DNA of 64,000 nucleotides, taken from Bacillota bacterium (lineage in GTDB: Bacteria; Bacillota; Clostridia; Christensenellales; CAG-138). Below, piece after piece: positions 45,103-52,551 of the stretch (its first letter is position 1; each line of letters starts with the position of its first letter). Location: assembly GCA_023390655.1 (NCBI GenBank), contig JAEWCL010000026.1:62001-126000 (forward strand). The letters are read 5' to 3'. The position numbers and the translations under genes are program-made. The notes beneath the pieces were generated by a model that did no database searches, was not told the origin of the DNA, and worked only from the letters and a program-made list of their open reading frames with translations.

Positions 45103-45333
45103 AAAAAAAGCCCCTTGCACTTGCAAGGGACGGGATCACAACGCTCCCGCGGTTCCACCCTACTTGTTGTAAAAACCACTCGTCGGCGCGATATCGCACG
45201 CTACGCGCTACAGTCAATGGGCTGGTGTTCACGGTTTGCCGCACGCATGCGCTTTCAGCCTAAGGCGCAATTCTCTTTCGCTGCCGCCGGGGATACTCCC
45301 AAAGCCGTTCAAAATCCCACGTCATCCTGCGAT
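45103..45333 (-). promoter_or_regulatory. T-box riboswitch, threonine (thrS leader)
   Basis: On the minus strand the conserved T-box AGGGTGGAACCGCGGGAG lies at 45161-45144 and the terminator CCCTTGCAAGTGCAAGGG plus seven T at about 45127-45103. A candidate specifier loop GAACACCAG places ACC (threonine) at 45226-45224. Uncharged tRNA-Thr would stabilise the antiterminator and allow thrS transcription. Confidence 0.93.
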
Positions 45334-45339
45334 GGTGTT

Positions 45340-45368
45340 ATTATAAAACATGGGCATCAGGCTGTCAA
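45340..45368 (-). promoter_or_regulatory. thrS promoter
   Basis: Perfect TTGACA (45368-45363), 17-bp spacer, perfect TATAAT (45345-45340), directly upstream of the T-box leader. Confidence 0.9.
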
Positions 45369-45406
45369 CAGCCGCGCGGCGGGCTTTATAAAGGGCATCC
45401 AGCCTC

Positions 45407-46087
45407 CTACAGCGTGCCCGGATACGCCTTCCTTGCAGCATCCAGGCATGCCCGCCCAAACAGCGCCGCAAATTCCGTTTCCGCACGCTCCGTCGCCATT
45501 GCGCCCGCATCTCCAAGCTGTACCCGAAGTTCCCCGCCTACGCTGTATAATATGTGGCCGATATGGTAATCAAAGTCTTTTACCGCGCGCTCCCCCAAGT
45601 CCGCCTTTTTCCGTCCAATCGACCGTTCCTCCTCTTCGCTGAACGATGTGCCCCATTCAAACCGGCAGCATTCCGCGCCGTGGCTTAAGGTGCAGGGTAC
45701 GGTACAGCGAAGCTCCGGATGAAACCCGCGCGCCAGCGCATCGTCCACCACCTCACAATACAGCTTTCCATACGCCAGCAGGCCGTATTTCTTCCAGCTG
45801 TTGTTCCACGGGCAATCGCGCACAACCGTGACAGCACCCGAAGGTTCCTCTACGAGCGCAGCTTCCATCTCCCCGGGCTGCGGCCGCCACTCCCCATAAA
45901 CCTGAAAGGCCGCTGCAGTAAGGCGTTCTCCATCCAGGATTGCGCGCACCGCCATACGCGTACCGCGCTCATATGCCATGCGCGTAATCCCTTTCAAGAA
46001 TGCCTCCCGCCCCGCTTCGCCGCAGGCCTCAATCGCGTGCTTTGCAAGCAGCGCTACAAGCACCGCGTGCCGCTCAATGCCGGTCAT
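45407..46087 (-). CDS. L-2-amino-thiazoline-4-carboxylic acid hydrolase family protein
   Basis: A 226-residue cytoplasmic protein with the signature of the ATC-hydrolase family: CPWNNSWKKYGLLAYGKLYCEVVDDAL in the middle (about 95-120), GFHPEL and a Cys-rich GAECCRFEW near 150. ATC hydrolases open a thiazoline ring on the way to cysteine in Pseudomonas, but most family members are uncharacterised. The start MTGIERHAV lies after GAGGGGG. No other ATC-pathway gene is nearby, so only the family is claimed. Confidence 0.75.
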   Translation of the reverse strand: MTGIERHAVLVALLAKHAIEACGEAGREAFLKGITRMAYERGTRMAVRAILDGERLTAAAFQVYGEWRPQPGEMEAALVEEPSGAVTVVRDCPWNNSWKKYGLLAYGKLYCEVVDDALARGFHPELRCTVPCTLSHGAECCRFEWGTSFSEEEERSIGRKKADLGERAVKDFDYHIGHILYSVGGELRVQLGDAGAMATERAETEFAALFGRACLDAARKAYPGTL

Positions 46088-46141
46088 GTTCTTCCCCCTC
46101 ACTCGTTTCTGTATTCATATATGAAAACAGTACATTATTAG

Positions 46142-46170
46142 AGTATAGCGCAACTGCGCCGGAAAGTAAA
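46142..46170 (-). promoter_or_regulatory. candidate promoter of the ATC-hydrolase-family gene
   Basis: TTTACT, 17-bp spacer, TATACT on the minus strand, about 50 bp before the gene. Confidence 0.5.
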
Positions 46171-46268
46171 TGGAACGGCTCTTTCCGGGCTAAAATTTTA
46201 AAAGTATGGATTTCAACCCTGTTTCTATTGTTATTTGAACGGAAAGACGTAAAATGAAAGAAGAGTAG

Positions 46269-46429
46269 CTTATACTAATGGAAAACATAAATGCATTCAA
46301 AGCGGCGAGGGATTTTCGCGTGGGGCAAGAAGCCGGTGAGGCGTAGCAGCGCTACGTTGAGCGGAAGGCGACGCCGCCCCGCGCGAAAAGAACCGCCGCG
46401 ACAATGCATTTATGTTTGGAATTCGTATT
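46269..46429. mobile_element. palindromic MITE-like element
   Basis: A 161-bp non-coding element that folds on itself. Its ends form imperfect inverted repeats of about 27 bp, including ACATAAATGCATT (46285-46297) with AATGCATTTATGT (46403-46415). Inner arms GCGGCG/CGCCGC and TTTTCGCG/CGCGAAAA continue the stem, and the centre holds a further AGCAGCGCT palindrome. It has no coding capacity. A shorter related copy lies at 14286-14340. No target-site duplication could be confirmed. Confidence 0.65.
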
Positions 46430-46447
46430 GAGAAAAGGAGTTTTCCA

Positions 46448-47662
46448 ATGAGAGCATACGAACGGTTCCTGAACTATGTCGGCTATGATACCACCTCAGA
46501 CGAGGCCGCAAGCGAAAGCATCTGCCCCAGCACGGACAAGCAGAAGGTTCTAGGGCGGGCATTGGTAGAAGAAATGAAGACGCTGGGCATGGAAGACGTC
46601 CACATGGACGAATTCGGCTATGTGTACGGCGTAGTGCCCGCAACCACAAATAAGGAACTTCCCATCGTCGGCCTGATCGCCCATATGGACACCAGCCCTT
46701 CTATGAGCGGCACAAACGTTAAGCCGCGCATCGTTTCTAGCTATGACGGCGGGGACATCGTGCTTAACGCGGAACAAAACGTGGTGATGCGCCCGAGCCA
46801 GTTTCCGCACCTGAAGGATTATACCGGCAACGACCTGATCGTGACCGACGGCACCACACTTTTGGGTGCTGACGACAAGGCGGGCATTGCGGAAATCCTT
46901 ACCGCTGTGGAAGAACTGAAAAAGCGGAACATTCCGCACGCGAAAATTCCGGTTGCGTTTACGCCGGATGAAGAAATCGGCCGCGGTGCCGATCATTTTG
47001 ACGTTAAGAAGTTCGGTGCGGAATTCGCGTATACGGTGGACGGCGGCAGGATCGGTGAAATTGAATACGAAAACTTCAATGCCGCCGCAGCCATGATCAC
47101 CATCAACGGCGTCAACATCCACCCGGGCGATTCGAAGAACCGCATGAAAAACGCTCTGCTCGTCGCCATCGAGTTTAACGCCATGCTCCCTCCGCACGAA
47201 ATTCCCGCCTGCACCGAAGGGTATGAAGGCTTTTACCACCTGCACAATATGTCCGGCGAAGAAGAGCGCGCCAACTTACATTACATCCTCCGCGACCATG
47301 ACCGGGCGAAGTTTGAGGCGAGAAAGGCGCGTATAGAAAAAATTGCGGCCTACCTCAACGAAAAGCACGGCCCCAACACGGTTGTCGTCAATCTTAGGGA
47401 CAGTTACTACAACATGAAGGAAAAAGTGGAGCCGCACATGTTCCTGATTGAAAACGCCAAATCAGCCATGGAAAAAGCCGGCGTCACACCTGAAATCGTG
47501 GCGATCCGCGGCGGCACGGACGGCGCGCGCCTTTCCTTTATGGGTCTGCCCTGCCCCAACCTCTCCACCGGCGGCCACAACTTCCACGGGCGGTTTGAAT
47601 ACATCCCCGTGCAGTCCATGGACCGCATGGTCGAGGTGCTCTTACATATCGTCCACGCATAA
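46448..47662 (+). CDS. pepT: peptidase T (tripeptide aminopeptidase)
   Basis: Zinc-dependent M20 aminopeptidase that releases N-terminal residues from tripeptides in the cytoplasm. Metal and active-site motifs are LIAHMDTSP (near 78), LLGADDKAGIAE (near 140), FTPDEEIGRGADHFD (near 173) and STGGHNFHGRFEY (near 378). At 404 residues it is standard. GGAG lies 7 nt before the chosen ATG; the open frame extends upstream into the palindromic element, which is not coding. Confidence 0.95.
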   Translation: MRAYERFLNYVGYDTTSDEAASESICPSTDKQKVLGRALVEEMKTLGMEDVHMDEFGYVYGVVPATTNKELPIVGLIAHMDTSPSMSGTNVKPRIVSSYDGGDIVLNAEQNVVMRPSQFPHLKDYTGNDLIVTDGTTLLGADDKAGIAEILTAVEELKKRNIPHAKIPVAFTPDEEIGRGADHFDVKKFGAEFAYTVDGGRIGEIEYENFNAAAAMITINGVNIHPGDSKNRMKNALLVAIEFNAMLPPHEIPACTEGYEGFYHLHNMSGEEERANLHYILRDHDRAKFEARKARIEKIAAYLNEKHGPNTVVVNLRDSYYNMKEKVEPHMFLIENAKSAMEKAGVTPEIVAIRGGTDGARLSFMGLPCPNLSTGGHNFHGRFEYIPVQSMDRMVEVLLHIVHA

Positions 47663-47673
47663 AATGCGAACAA

Positions 47674-47711
47674 CAAAAAAACTGCCGCCGGAATGCTCCG
47701 GCGGCAGTTTT
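47674..47711. terminator. bidirectional terminator
   Basis: CTGCCGCCGGA, loop ATGC, TCCGGCGGCAG, with seven T on the minus side and four on the plus side, between convergent pepT and the RDD gene. Confidence 0.88.
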
Positions 47712-47733
47712 ACAGCAGGCACCGGCGTCGCCG

Positions 47734-48792
47734 TCACCCGGCCTTGCGCATTTCAAAGTCCATCTGATAAAAATGTTCCTTCCCCTCTTCATCCGCAATC
47801 AAAAAGCTGTTCCCGGCTTGTTGGTAGCCCGTATGCTCCACGGCGGTTGCAACGCCTACGCCTGCGACTGTAAACGAATCGTTTGAAAGCGCATCGTCCA
47901 GCCTTTTCAGGAACGCATCCGTCAGGAAAAAGCGTACGCCGTTCATACCCGGCTGCGCGCCAATAAACGCGATCGCCGCAATCCGCTTATCGTTCCCAAC
48001 ACCGCCGATCCATTCACCGCTTCTTGCCGTACGCAGCCGCACGCCTACAACAAGGCCGTCCTGTACGGTCAGCTCGTGGTTAATCGGTTCCGAATCCGGA
48101 AAATGCGATACGAGGATGCCCTCACTTTGCTGTTCTTCCCATTCTCCTGTCGGGGTCATGCGCCATGTGTCCATGCCCGCAAACTGCTTCTTGATATCGT
48201 TTACATTTGCGGCATACTGCGCGGGGGTGAGGTCCCCGCGGTGCGGCGGAAGCTGCCCTTCCAATATGATCAGCACGCCAAGCGCGACAAGCGCCAGCTG
48301 CACGCCCGCATATGCCCACGCCCGCCACGGCTTATAAGTCTTCACAGTGTAGGAGAGCTCCTCGTCCCAAGCCGGCGTTTCCCCGGCCCTGCACTTCTTG
48401 TAGCTGCGATAAAAGCACACGAGGCTATAGATGGGAATATCAAAGCCCATCCCCCATTTCAGCAGCCCCACGGTCCTTGAAAAGGCGTCTCGATATGCAA
48501 GCGTTTCCCCTTTCTGCGTACGGAGCCGCAGCCCGAACAGCCATTTCCCCGGCGTAGTCCCCCATGTGCTAAGGAGGACCGGCTCAAGCACAAGCATCAA
48601 GACCATCGTGAAGACGATATTTACAAGGCTTTCCCCGAGGCCGTTGCCGATGTACCAGCGCAGAACAAGCTTTTCAAGAAGCGCCCATAGGGTACCATAA
48701 ATCCCCAAATCGAGCATTCTTGCAAAGTACCGGATCCACGGATGCCGCAGCGCCGCCTCTTCCTGCATATGGTTGACCTGCATTTGTTCCAT
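47734..48792 (-). CDS. RDD-family membrane protein
   Basis: About 352 residues. The N-terminal half is an RDD domain with membrane segments: RYFARMLDLGIYG near 19, a conserved TWGTTPGKWLFGLRLR loop near 80 and YRDAFSRT near 102. A fourth membrane segment (about 160-178) leads to an extracytoplasmic C-terminal domain of about 170 residues without recognised motifs. Function unknown; RDD proteins are often linked to transport or stress. The start is the ATG nearest to AAAGGAGG, though a second ATG 9 bases downstream is possible. Confidence 0.75.
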   Translation of the reverse strand: MEQMQVNHMQEEAALRHPWIRYFARMLDLGIYGTLWALLEKLVLRWYIGNGLGESLVNIVFTMVLMLVLEPVLLSTWGTTPGKWLFGLRLRTQKGETLAYRDAFSRTVGLLKWGMGFDIPIYSLVCFYRSYKKCRAGETPAWDEELSYTVKTYKPWRAWAYAGVQLALVALGVLIILEGQLPPHRGDLTPAQYAANVNDIKKQFAGMDTWRMTPTGEWEEQQSEGILVSHFPDSEPINHELTVQDGLVVGVRLRTARSGEWIGGVGNDKRIAAIAFIGAQPGMNGVRFFLTDAFLKRLDDALSNDSFTVAGVGVATAVEHTGYQQAGNSFLIADEEGKEHFYQMDFEMRKAG

Positions 48793-48879
48793 CTGCTTTT
48801 TCGTCCTCCTTTTGACATCCTCTCTATAGAGTGTCCCTCCCCGCAAAAGGTTGCAGGCTGCAAAAAAGAATCATAAAAA

Positions 48880-48916
48880 CCATGCCGTACGGCATGGACA
48901 AAAAACATGATATACT
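48880..48916 (+). promoter_or_regulatory. candidate promoter with 18-bp palindromic operator
   Basis: CCATGCCGTACGGCATGG (48880-48897) is a perfect palindrome, followed 13 bp later by TATACT (48911-48916). It occupies the place of a -35 box between the divergent RDD and Nudix genes. No -35 consensus is present. Confidence 0.5.
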
Positions 48917-48949
48917 GTTGTCCGGTTCAATGACGGAGAGATACTGGAA

Positions 48950-49591
48950 ATGGTACATGTTGCAGCGGCAATCATCCGCAATCAGAATGGCGGAATTCTG
49001 ATCTGCCAGCGTGGGTCGGGCGGAAGCTGCGCCCACCTGTGGGAGTTTCCCGGCGGCAAGCGAGAGCCCGGCGAAACATTCGAAGCGTGCCTTGTGCGCG
49101 AATGTATGGGGGAGCTTCAGATTGCGGTTGCGGTTGACCGCCTGTATGAAGAAACGGAATATGCGTATCCGGAAAGAACCGTACATGTTTCGTTCTTCCT
49201 CGCACATATCCTTGCGGGCGAGCCGCAGTTGAATATCCACGACGCCATACGCTGGGCAAAGCCCGAAACGCTTCCCGGTTATCGGTTCTGCCCTGCCGAT
49301 ATCCCCATGATCGGGCGGCTTGCTGTAAAAACGACGTTCGGCGCGGAGGCCATTCCCGCAGATTCACTCCTTTACAATGCGTTATATCTGGATGGAAAGC
49401 ATGTCCTCACAGCGTACCGCCATATAGCGGTACGCATCCTGTACGCCGATGTTGTAAAACTCCGGCGCCAGCTCCTCCACAATAAAATTCAGGAACAGCG
49501 TCGCCGCAAGGTTGCCGAGCTCTTCTTCCCGCTCGTTCAAAAAATGGTTTTGAATCCTTGCGATCATCTCTTCCTTTTTCTCTTTGGATAA
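48950..49591 (+). CDS. Nudix hydrolase (MutT-like) with atypical Nudix box and 3' extension
   Basis: Nucleoside-diphosphate-linked hydrolase fold. The Nudix box runs GGKREPGETFEACLVRECMG; compared with GX5EX7REUXEEXGU, the first Glu of the EE pair is Gly and the final Gly is Gln, so activity may be altered. The WEFPGGK start and a C-terminal WAKPETLPGYRFCPADIP are MutT-like. A normal MutT would end near 49340; this frame continues about 80 codons, with the last 210 bp lying antisense to the DUF2164 gene. Lost stop or frameshift is possible. Confidence 0.7.
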   Translation: MVHVAAAIIRNQNGGILICQRGSGGSCAHLWEFPGGKREPGETFEACLVRECMGELQIAVAVDRLYEETEYAYPERTVHVSFFLAHILAGEPQLNIHDAIRWAKPETLPGYRFCPADIPMIGRLAVKTTFGAEAIPADSLLYNALYLDGKHVLTAYRHIAVRILYADVVKLRRQLLHNKIQEQRRRKVAELFFPLVQKMVLNPCDHLFLFLFG

Positions 49592-49618
49592 TTTGATCCT
49601 GCTTTCGTTCGCCCGCAT
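49382..49618 (-). CDS. DUF2164 family protein
   Basis: A 78-residue helical protein with the DUF2164 pattern: IKLSKEKKEEMIARIQNHF at the start, EEELGNLAATLFLNFIVEELAPEFYN in the middle and GVQDAYRYM near the end. A clear GGGAGGG ribosome binding site precedes the ATG. It overlaps the 3' end of the convergent Nudix frame by 210 bp. Function unknown. Confidence 0.8.
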   Translation of the reverse strand: MRANESRIKLSKEKKEEMIARIQNHFLNEREEELGNLAATLFLNFIVEELAPEFYNIGVQDAYRYMAVRCEDMLSIQI

Positions 49619-49698
49619 GGAGTTACCCTCCCACCGTCTGTTTTTTTGCTATTGTACCACAAAAGAAAAAGCTTCCGCACCGATACCGACGGATCAAT

Positions 49699-49735
49699 GG
49701 AATATCCGCCCCGTATTCCGGGGCGGATGTTCTTA
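49699..49735. terminator. terminator-like hairpin
   Basis: ATCCGCCCCG, loop TATTC, CGGGGCGGAT. The T tail is poor on both strands. It lies at the 3' end of the alpha/beta-hydrolase gene. Confidence 0.55.
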
Positions 49736-49743
49736 AATGTTAT

Positions 49744-50556
49744 TTACTTACTTACAAAATTCATCAGTTCCAGGTTGAATTTGTCCTTTTCATCGTAGAA
49801 CAGCCCGTGCCCGCTGTCTTCAAACGGGACAAGACGGGAGCCGCGTATCCCCTCGCTCTGCGCCACCCCAAGCGGAAACAGGCATACCTGATCGTGGACG
49901 CCGTGCAAAATAAGCGTAGGCACATTGACCTTTGCAAGATCGGCAAACAGCGTTTCCGCAAGCCAGGCATAGGAAACCGCAATTGTGGACCAGCTTGCCG
50001 CCTGCATGCCAAGGTCCGTTACCCACCGGTTAAACGCTTCGGGTACCGGATGATAGAAGAACATTTTGTTGAAATCCGTAATCATCTGCGGGCGGTCGCT
50101 TTGTGTGCTCTTTATGATATCCAGCACCGCCTGCTCCGTAATGCCATAGGGGAAATTGGGCCGCTGGATGAGGCTTGGCGCGGCAGCCGCGCACAGTACG
50201 AGCTTGCTCACCCCGTGATTGTTGTGGCGGGCCATGTAGCGTATGGCCACGGCGCCTGCCGTGGAATGCCCCAAAAGCGTCAAATCCTTAAGCTTAAGCG
50301 CATCGATCACGCAGCGGATATCGTCTGCGGAGCGGTCGTAATTATAGCCGTACGTGGGTTTGCTGGATTGGCCGAATCCCCGGACGTCCATACCGATGCA
50401 GCGGATATCGTTCTTTATGAGTTCATTGTACTGGTATTCAAAAATTCTGTGGTTGATGGGCCAGCCGTGCATAAAGAGTATCGGATGTTTGCCGGAAGGA
50501 TTGATGTCGTTGACATACAGCCCCACGCCCGGCTCCGCATTGATCCAGTATTCCAC
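49744..50556 (-). CDS. alpha/beta-fold hydrolase
   Basis: A 270-residue cytoplasmic hydrolase with HGWPINHRIF (oxyanion region) near 30, DVRGFGQSSKP near 60, nucleophile elbow GHSTAGAVA near 98, an aspartate in LHGVHDQVC and a histidine in EDSGHGLFYDE. It looks like the non-haem haloperoxidase/arylesterase group; the substrate is unknown. The start is a GTG 8 nt after GGGAGG; the longer frame with TTG lacks such a site. Confidence 0.82.
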   Translation of the reverse strand: MEYWINAEPGVGLYVNDINPSGKHPILFMHGWPINHRIFEYQYNELIKNDIRCIGMDVRGFGQSSKPTYGYNYDRSADDIRCVIDALKLKDLTLLGHSTAGAVAIRYMARHNNHGVSKLVLCAAAAPSLIQRPNFPYGITEQAVLDIIKSTQSDRPQMITDFNKMFFYHPVPEAFNRWVTDLGMQAASWSTIAVSYAWLAETLFADLAKVNVPTLILHGVHDQVCLFPLGVAQSEGIRGSRLVPFEDSGHGLFYDEKDKFNLELMNFVSK

Positions 50557-50704
50557 TCTAGCGCCCTCCCGAAATAGATTGATTCCCCACAATATATTCC
50601 GGTATTTGTGGTCTATTCTTTATTAAGAAGGCCGCTCAAGCGGGGATTTTTTCTTTTACATGCTCCATTCTATAGATGCCTGCTGTTCAAACCACTCCTG
50701 AAAA

Positions 50705-51226
50705 TTAAAATTTATAAGTGATAACGCGCATGGCGAGTACGCCTAATAATACAATGCATATTGTCCCAATTAAGGCCAATATATTAAGAATTTTATTTGT
50801 TTTTTCTTTGAATATTTTAGAAAATATAAAATAACACGCTATTCCCGCAATACCCCCGAATGTATTGCCGATAAAATCCGTTATGTCAGCGCCGCCGATT
50901 GCAAACAGGAATTGCAATAATTCAAATAATAAACTGACTCCCGCTATTGAAATGGCCTTTTTCCAAAACGGCCAGTGAGGCTTTATCATGCTCAAATACA
51001 GTCCAAAGGGTATAAACACCACAATATTCAGAATAATTTCATTATAATCCAGCCTATTATTTTTAATAACGGAACCGGCAAAAGGAATTAAATTCAATCC
51101 TCTAAAATGCGGTAAATCCTGAAAGGAAACTTGCAGCTTAAATAAAATAATCCAAATTAAAATCAAAAAATATACTGTAAATAATCCGAATGTCAATTTA
51201 ATTTGATTATTTTTTTCTTTTCCCAT
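50705..51226 (-). CDS. VanZ-family membrane protein
   Basis: A 173-residue protein with about five membrane helices and VanZ-like motifs: LNLIPF near 43, EIILNIVVFIPFGLYLS near 62, FELLQF near 102 and DITDFIGNTFGGIAG near 114. VanZ proteins confer low-level teicoplanin or lipoglycopeptide tolerance in some bacteria; most are uncharacterised. The start MGKEKNNQ follows GAGG. The gene is visibly richer in A+T than its neighbours, suggesting recent acquisition. It begins 10 bp after the Imm-5-like gene. Confidence 0.82.
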   Translation of the reverse strand: MGKEKNNQIKLTFGLFTVYFLILIWIILFKLQVSFQDLPHFRGLNLIPFAGSVIKNNRLDYNEIILNIVVFIPFGLYLSMIKPHWPFWKKAISIAGVSLLFELLQFLFAIGGADITDFIGNTFGGIAGIACYFIFSKIFKEKTNKILNILALIGTICIVLLGVLAMRVITYKF

Positions 51227-51236
51227 GTCTGTTCCT

Positions 51237-51824
51237 CTATTGTTCATCTTCTTTTTTTCTCAAGCATTTTCCTTTATTAGGGCGATTATCATCCAACAAA
51301 AAACCTGCCCACTCCAAATCAAGCGTTTCAATGTTTTCCTGCCAATAGATCAGACGCTGACAGTAGTCATCAATTTTTCCACGAACCTGCTTCTGATACC
51401 CGCTTTCTCCGGACTTGAGCACAATGGCGGTTAGCTCATAGAACGGAAGCCCTAAAGCATGGGTTTCAACATGCACGGTAGCGCCGGCGTGGCCAATCGC
51501 ATGGCACAACGCGCCATATACGCGGTCATCGATTTCCTTCGCAACGGCATGTGCGTCCAGGATTGCCCGCTTTGCAGCAGGCATCTTGATCTCGCCCCTC
51601 GACCAGGCCTCACAAAGCGCCAATGCCGTTCTGGGCCTTCCCTCATATGGGTATTTTTCTTCAAACTGCATAAGGGGAACTTTCGCGCACTCCAACGCCC
51701 ACATAACGAGCGTGCGATGCCTTTGCTGTTCTATGAGCAGTTTCAGCCCCTGCAGGCATTCGCTCTCACGGGAAAACAGCAACGCATTCTTGTTCTTTAA
51801 TTTCCGATCAACATCAGAAAACAT
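51237..51824 (-). CDS. Imm-5-like putative immunity protein
   Basis: A 195-residue helical protein. The middle section matches the Imm-5-like family: RPRTALALCEAWSRGEIKMPAAKRAILDAHAVAKE followed by GALCHAIGHAGATVHVETHALGLPFYELTAI. Family members are predicted polymorphic-toxin immunity proteins, but many occur without a toxin, as here. The start MFSDVDRK has GGAGG 8 nt upstream. It lies between a DUF3788 gene and a VanZ gene on one strand. Confidence 0.72.
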   Translation of the reverse strand: MFSDVDRKLKNKNALLFSRESECLQGLKLLIEQQRHRTLVMWALECAKVPLMQFEEKYPYEGRPRTALALCEAWSRGEIKMPAAKRAILDAHAVAKEIDDRVYGALCHAIGHAGATVHVETHALGLPFYELTAIVLKSGESGYQKQVRGKIDDYCQRLIYWQENIETLDLEWAGFLLDDNRPNKGKCLRKKEDEQ

Positions 51825-51895
51825 TATAAAGGCCTCCGTGCGCACCAACCCGCAGTTCACCCCTTCTGGAAATTCTGTTGCTTTCCAAGGCTGCT

Positions 51896-52342
51896 TCAGG
51901 CTTTCTCCATCAGTGCCAAATCAGAACGCTGCTTTTTGTTGGGCTTTCGTTTGAGCAACAACAGTTTTTCGATATCCGGGAAAAGCGAGGCATCGGTCAA
52001 TGCAAGCCATAGCCATTTTCCATCATGATACGTTTCCGTTTCATCATACAGGTTTTGAATTGTTTTGGAATGCGCCTCCCGGTCCGCTTCAAACCGATTG
52101 CGTTCCTCCCGGCCCAATACAATCAAAAGGCTGCAGTGTCTTTCCATTGCATAAAACGTACAGAGCGTCTTTCCACCCCTGCGGTATTTGTATTCGTATA
52201 CCCAATCTCTGTACCCCTTGTTCCAAAGATGCTCCATCTCATAGTTAGCATCAATCAAATCGCATAACGCTGTCCACACAGTATACAGAGGCTGCCCGAG
52301 TAAGGCGGCCATTGTTTGCGCATTTGGGATGTTCTCTAACAT
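51896..52342 (-). CDS. DUF3788 family protein
   Basis: A 148-residue protein. The pattern WVYEYKYRRGGKTLCTFYAMERHCSLLIVLG, followed by the WLWL segment and a basic end, matches DUF3788, a small family of unknown role found widely in anaerobes. The start MLENIPNAQ has GGAGG 7 nt upstream. It is the first of three same-strand small genes with the Imm-5-like and VanZ genes. Confidence 0.72.
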   Translation of the reverse strand: MLENIPNAQTMAALLGQPLYTVWTALCDLIDANYEMEHLWNKGYRDWVYEYKYRRGGKTLCTFYAMERHCSLLIVLGREERNRFEADREAHSKTIQNLYDETETYHDGKWLWLALTDASLFPDIEKLLLLKRKPNKKQRSDLALMEKA

Positions 52343-52469
52343 GTCCGCACCTCCACAATTCCTGTTTTGCCTGCTCATGAGACAAGTCCACTCCACATAG
52401 TCTAGCATTTCGTCAAATGCAATGTCAAAACTCTTCGATAGTATGTGCCGCGACAACCCGCTAGCAGAG

Positions 52470-52500
52470 AAAAGGCGAACGGCACCATGCCGTTCGCCTA
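52470..52500 (-). terminator. terminator of the sugar operon
   Basis: Minus strand: AGGCGAACGGC, loop ATGG, TGCCGTTCGCCT followed by TTTC, about 50 bp after the ROK kinase stop. Confidence 0.8.
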
Positions 52501-52551
52501 ACGCTCTCTATGATCTCCCGCCGGATAAACGCGGATTGTGTGTCTGCTGCT

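Noticed and set aside
43893..45104. Plus-strand frame of 403 codons over thrS
   Set aside because: Antisense to thrS and its T-box leader; composition typical of shadow frames.
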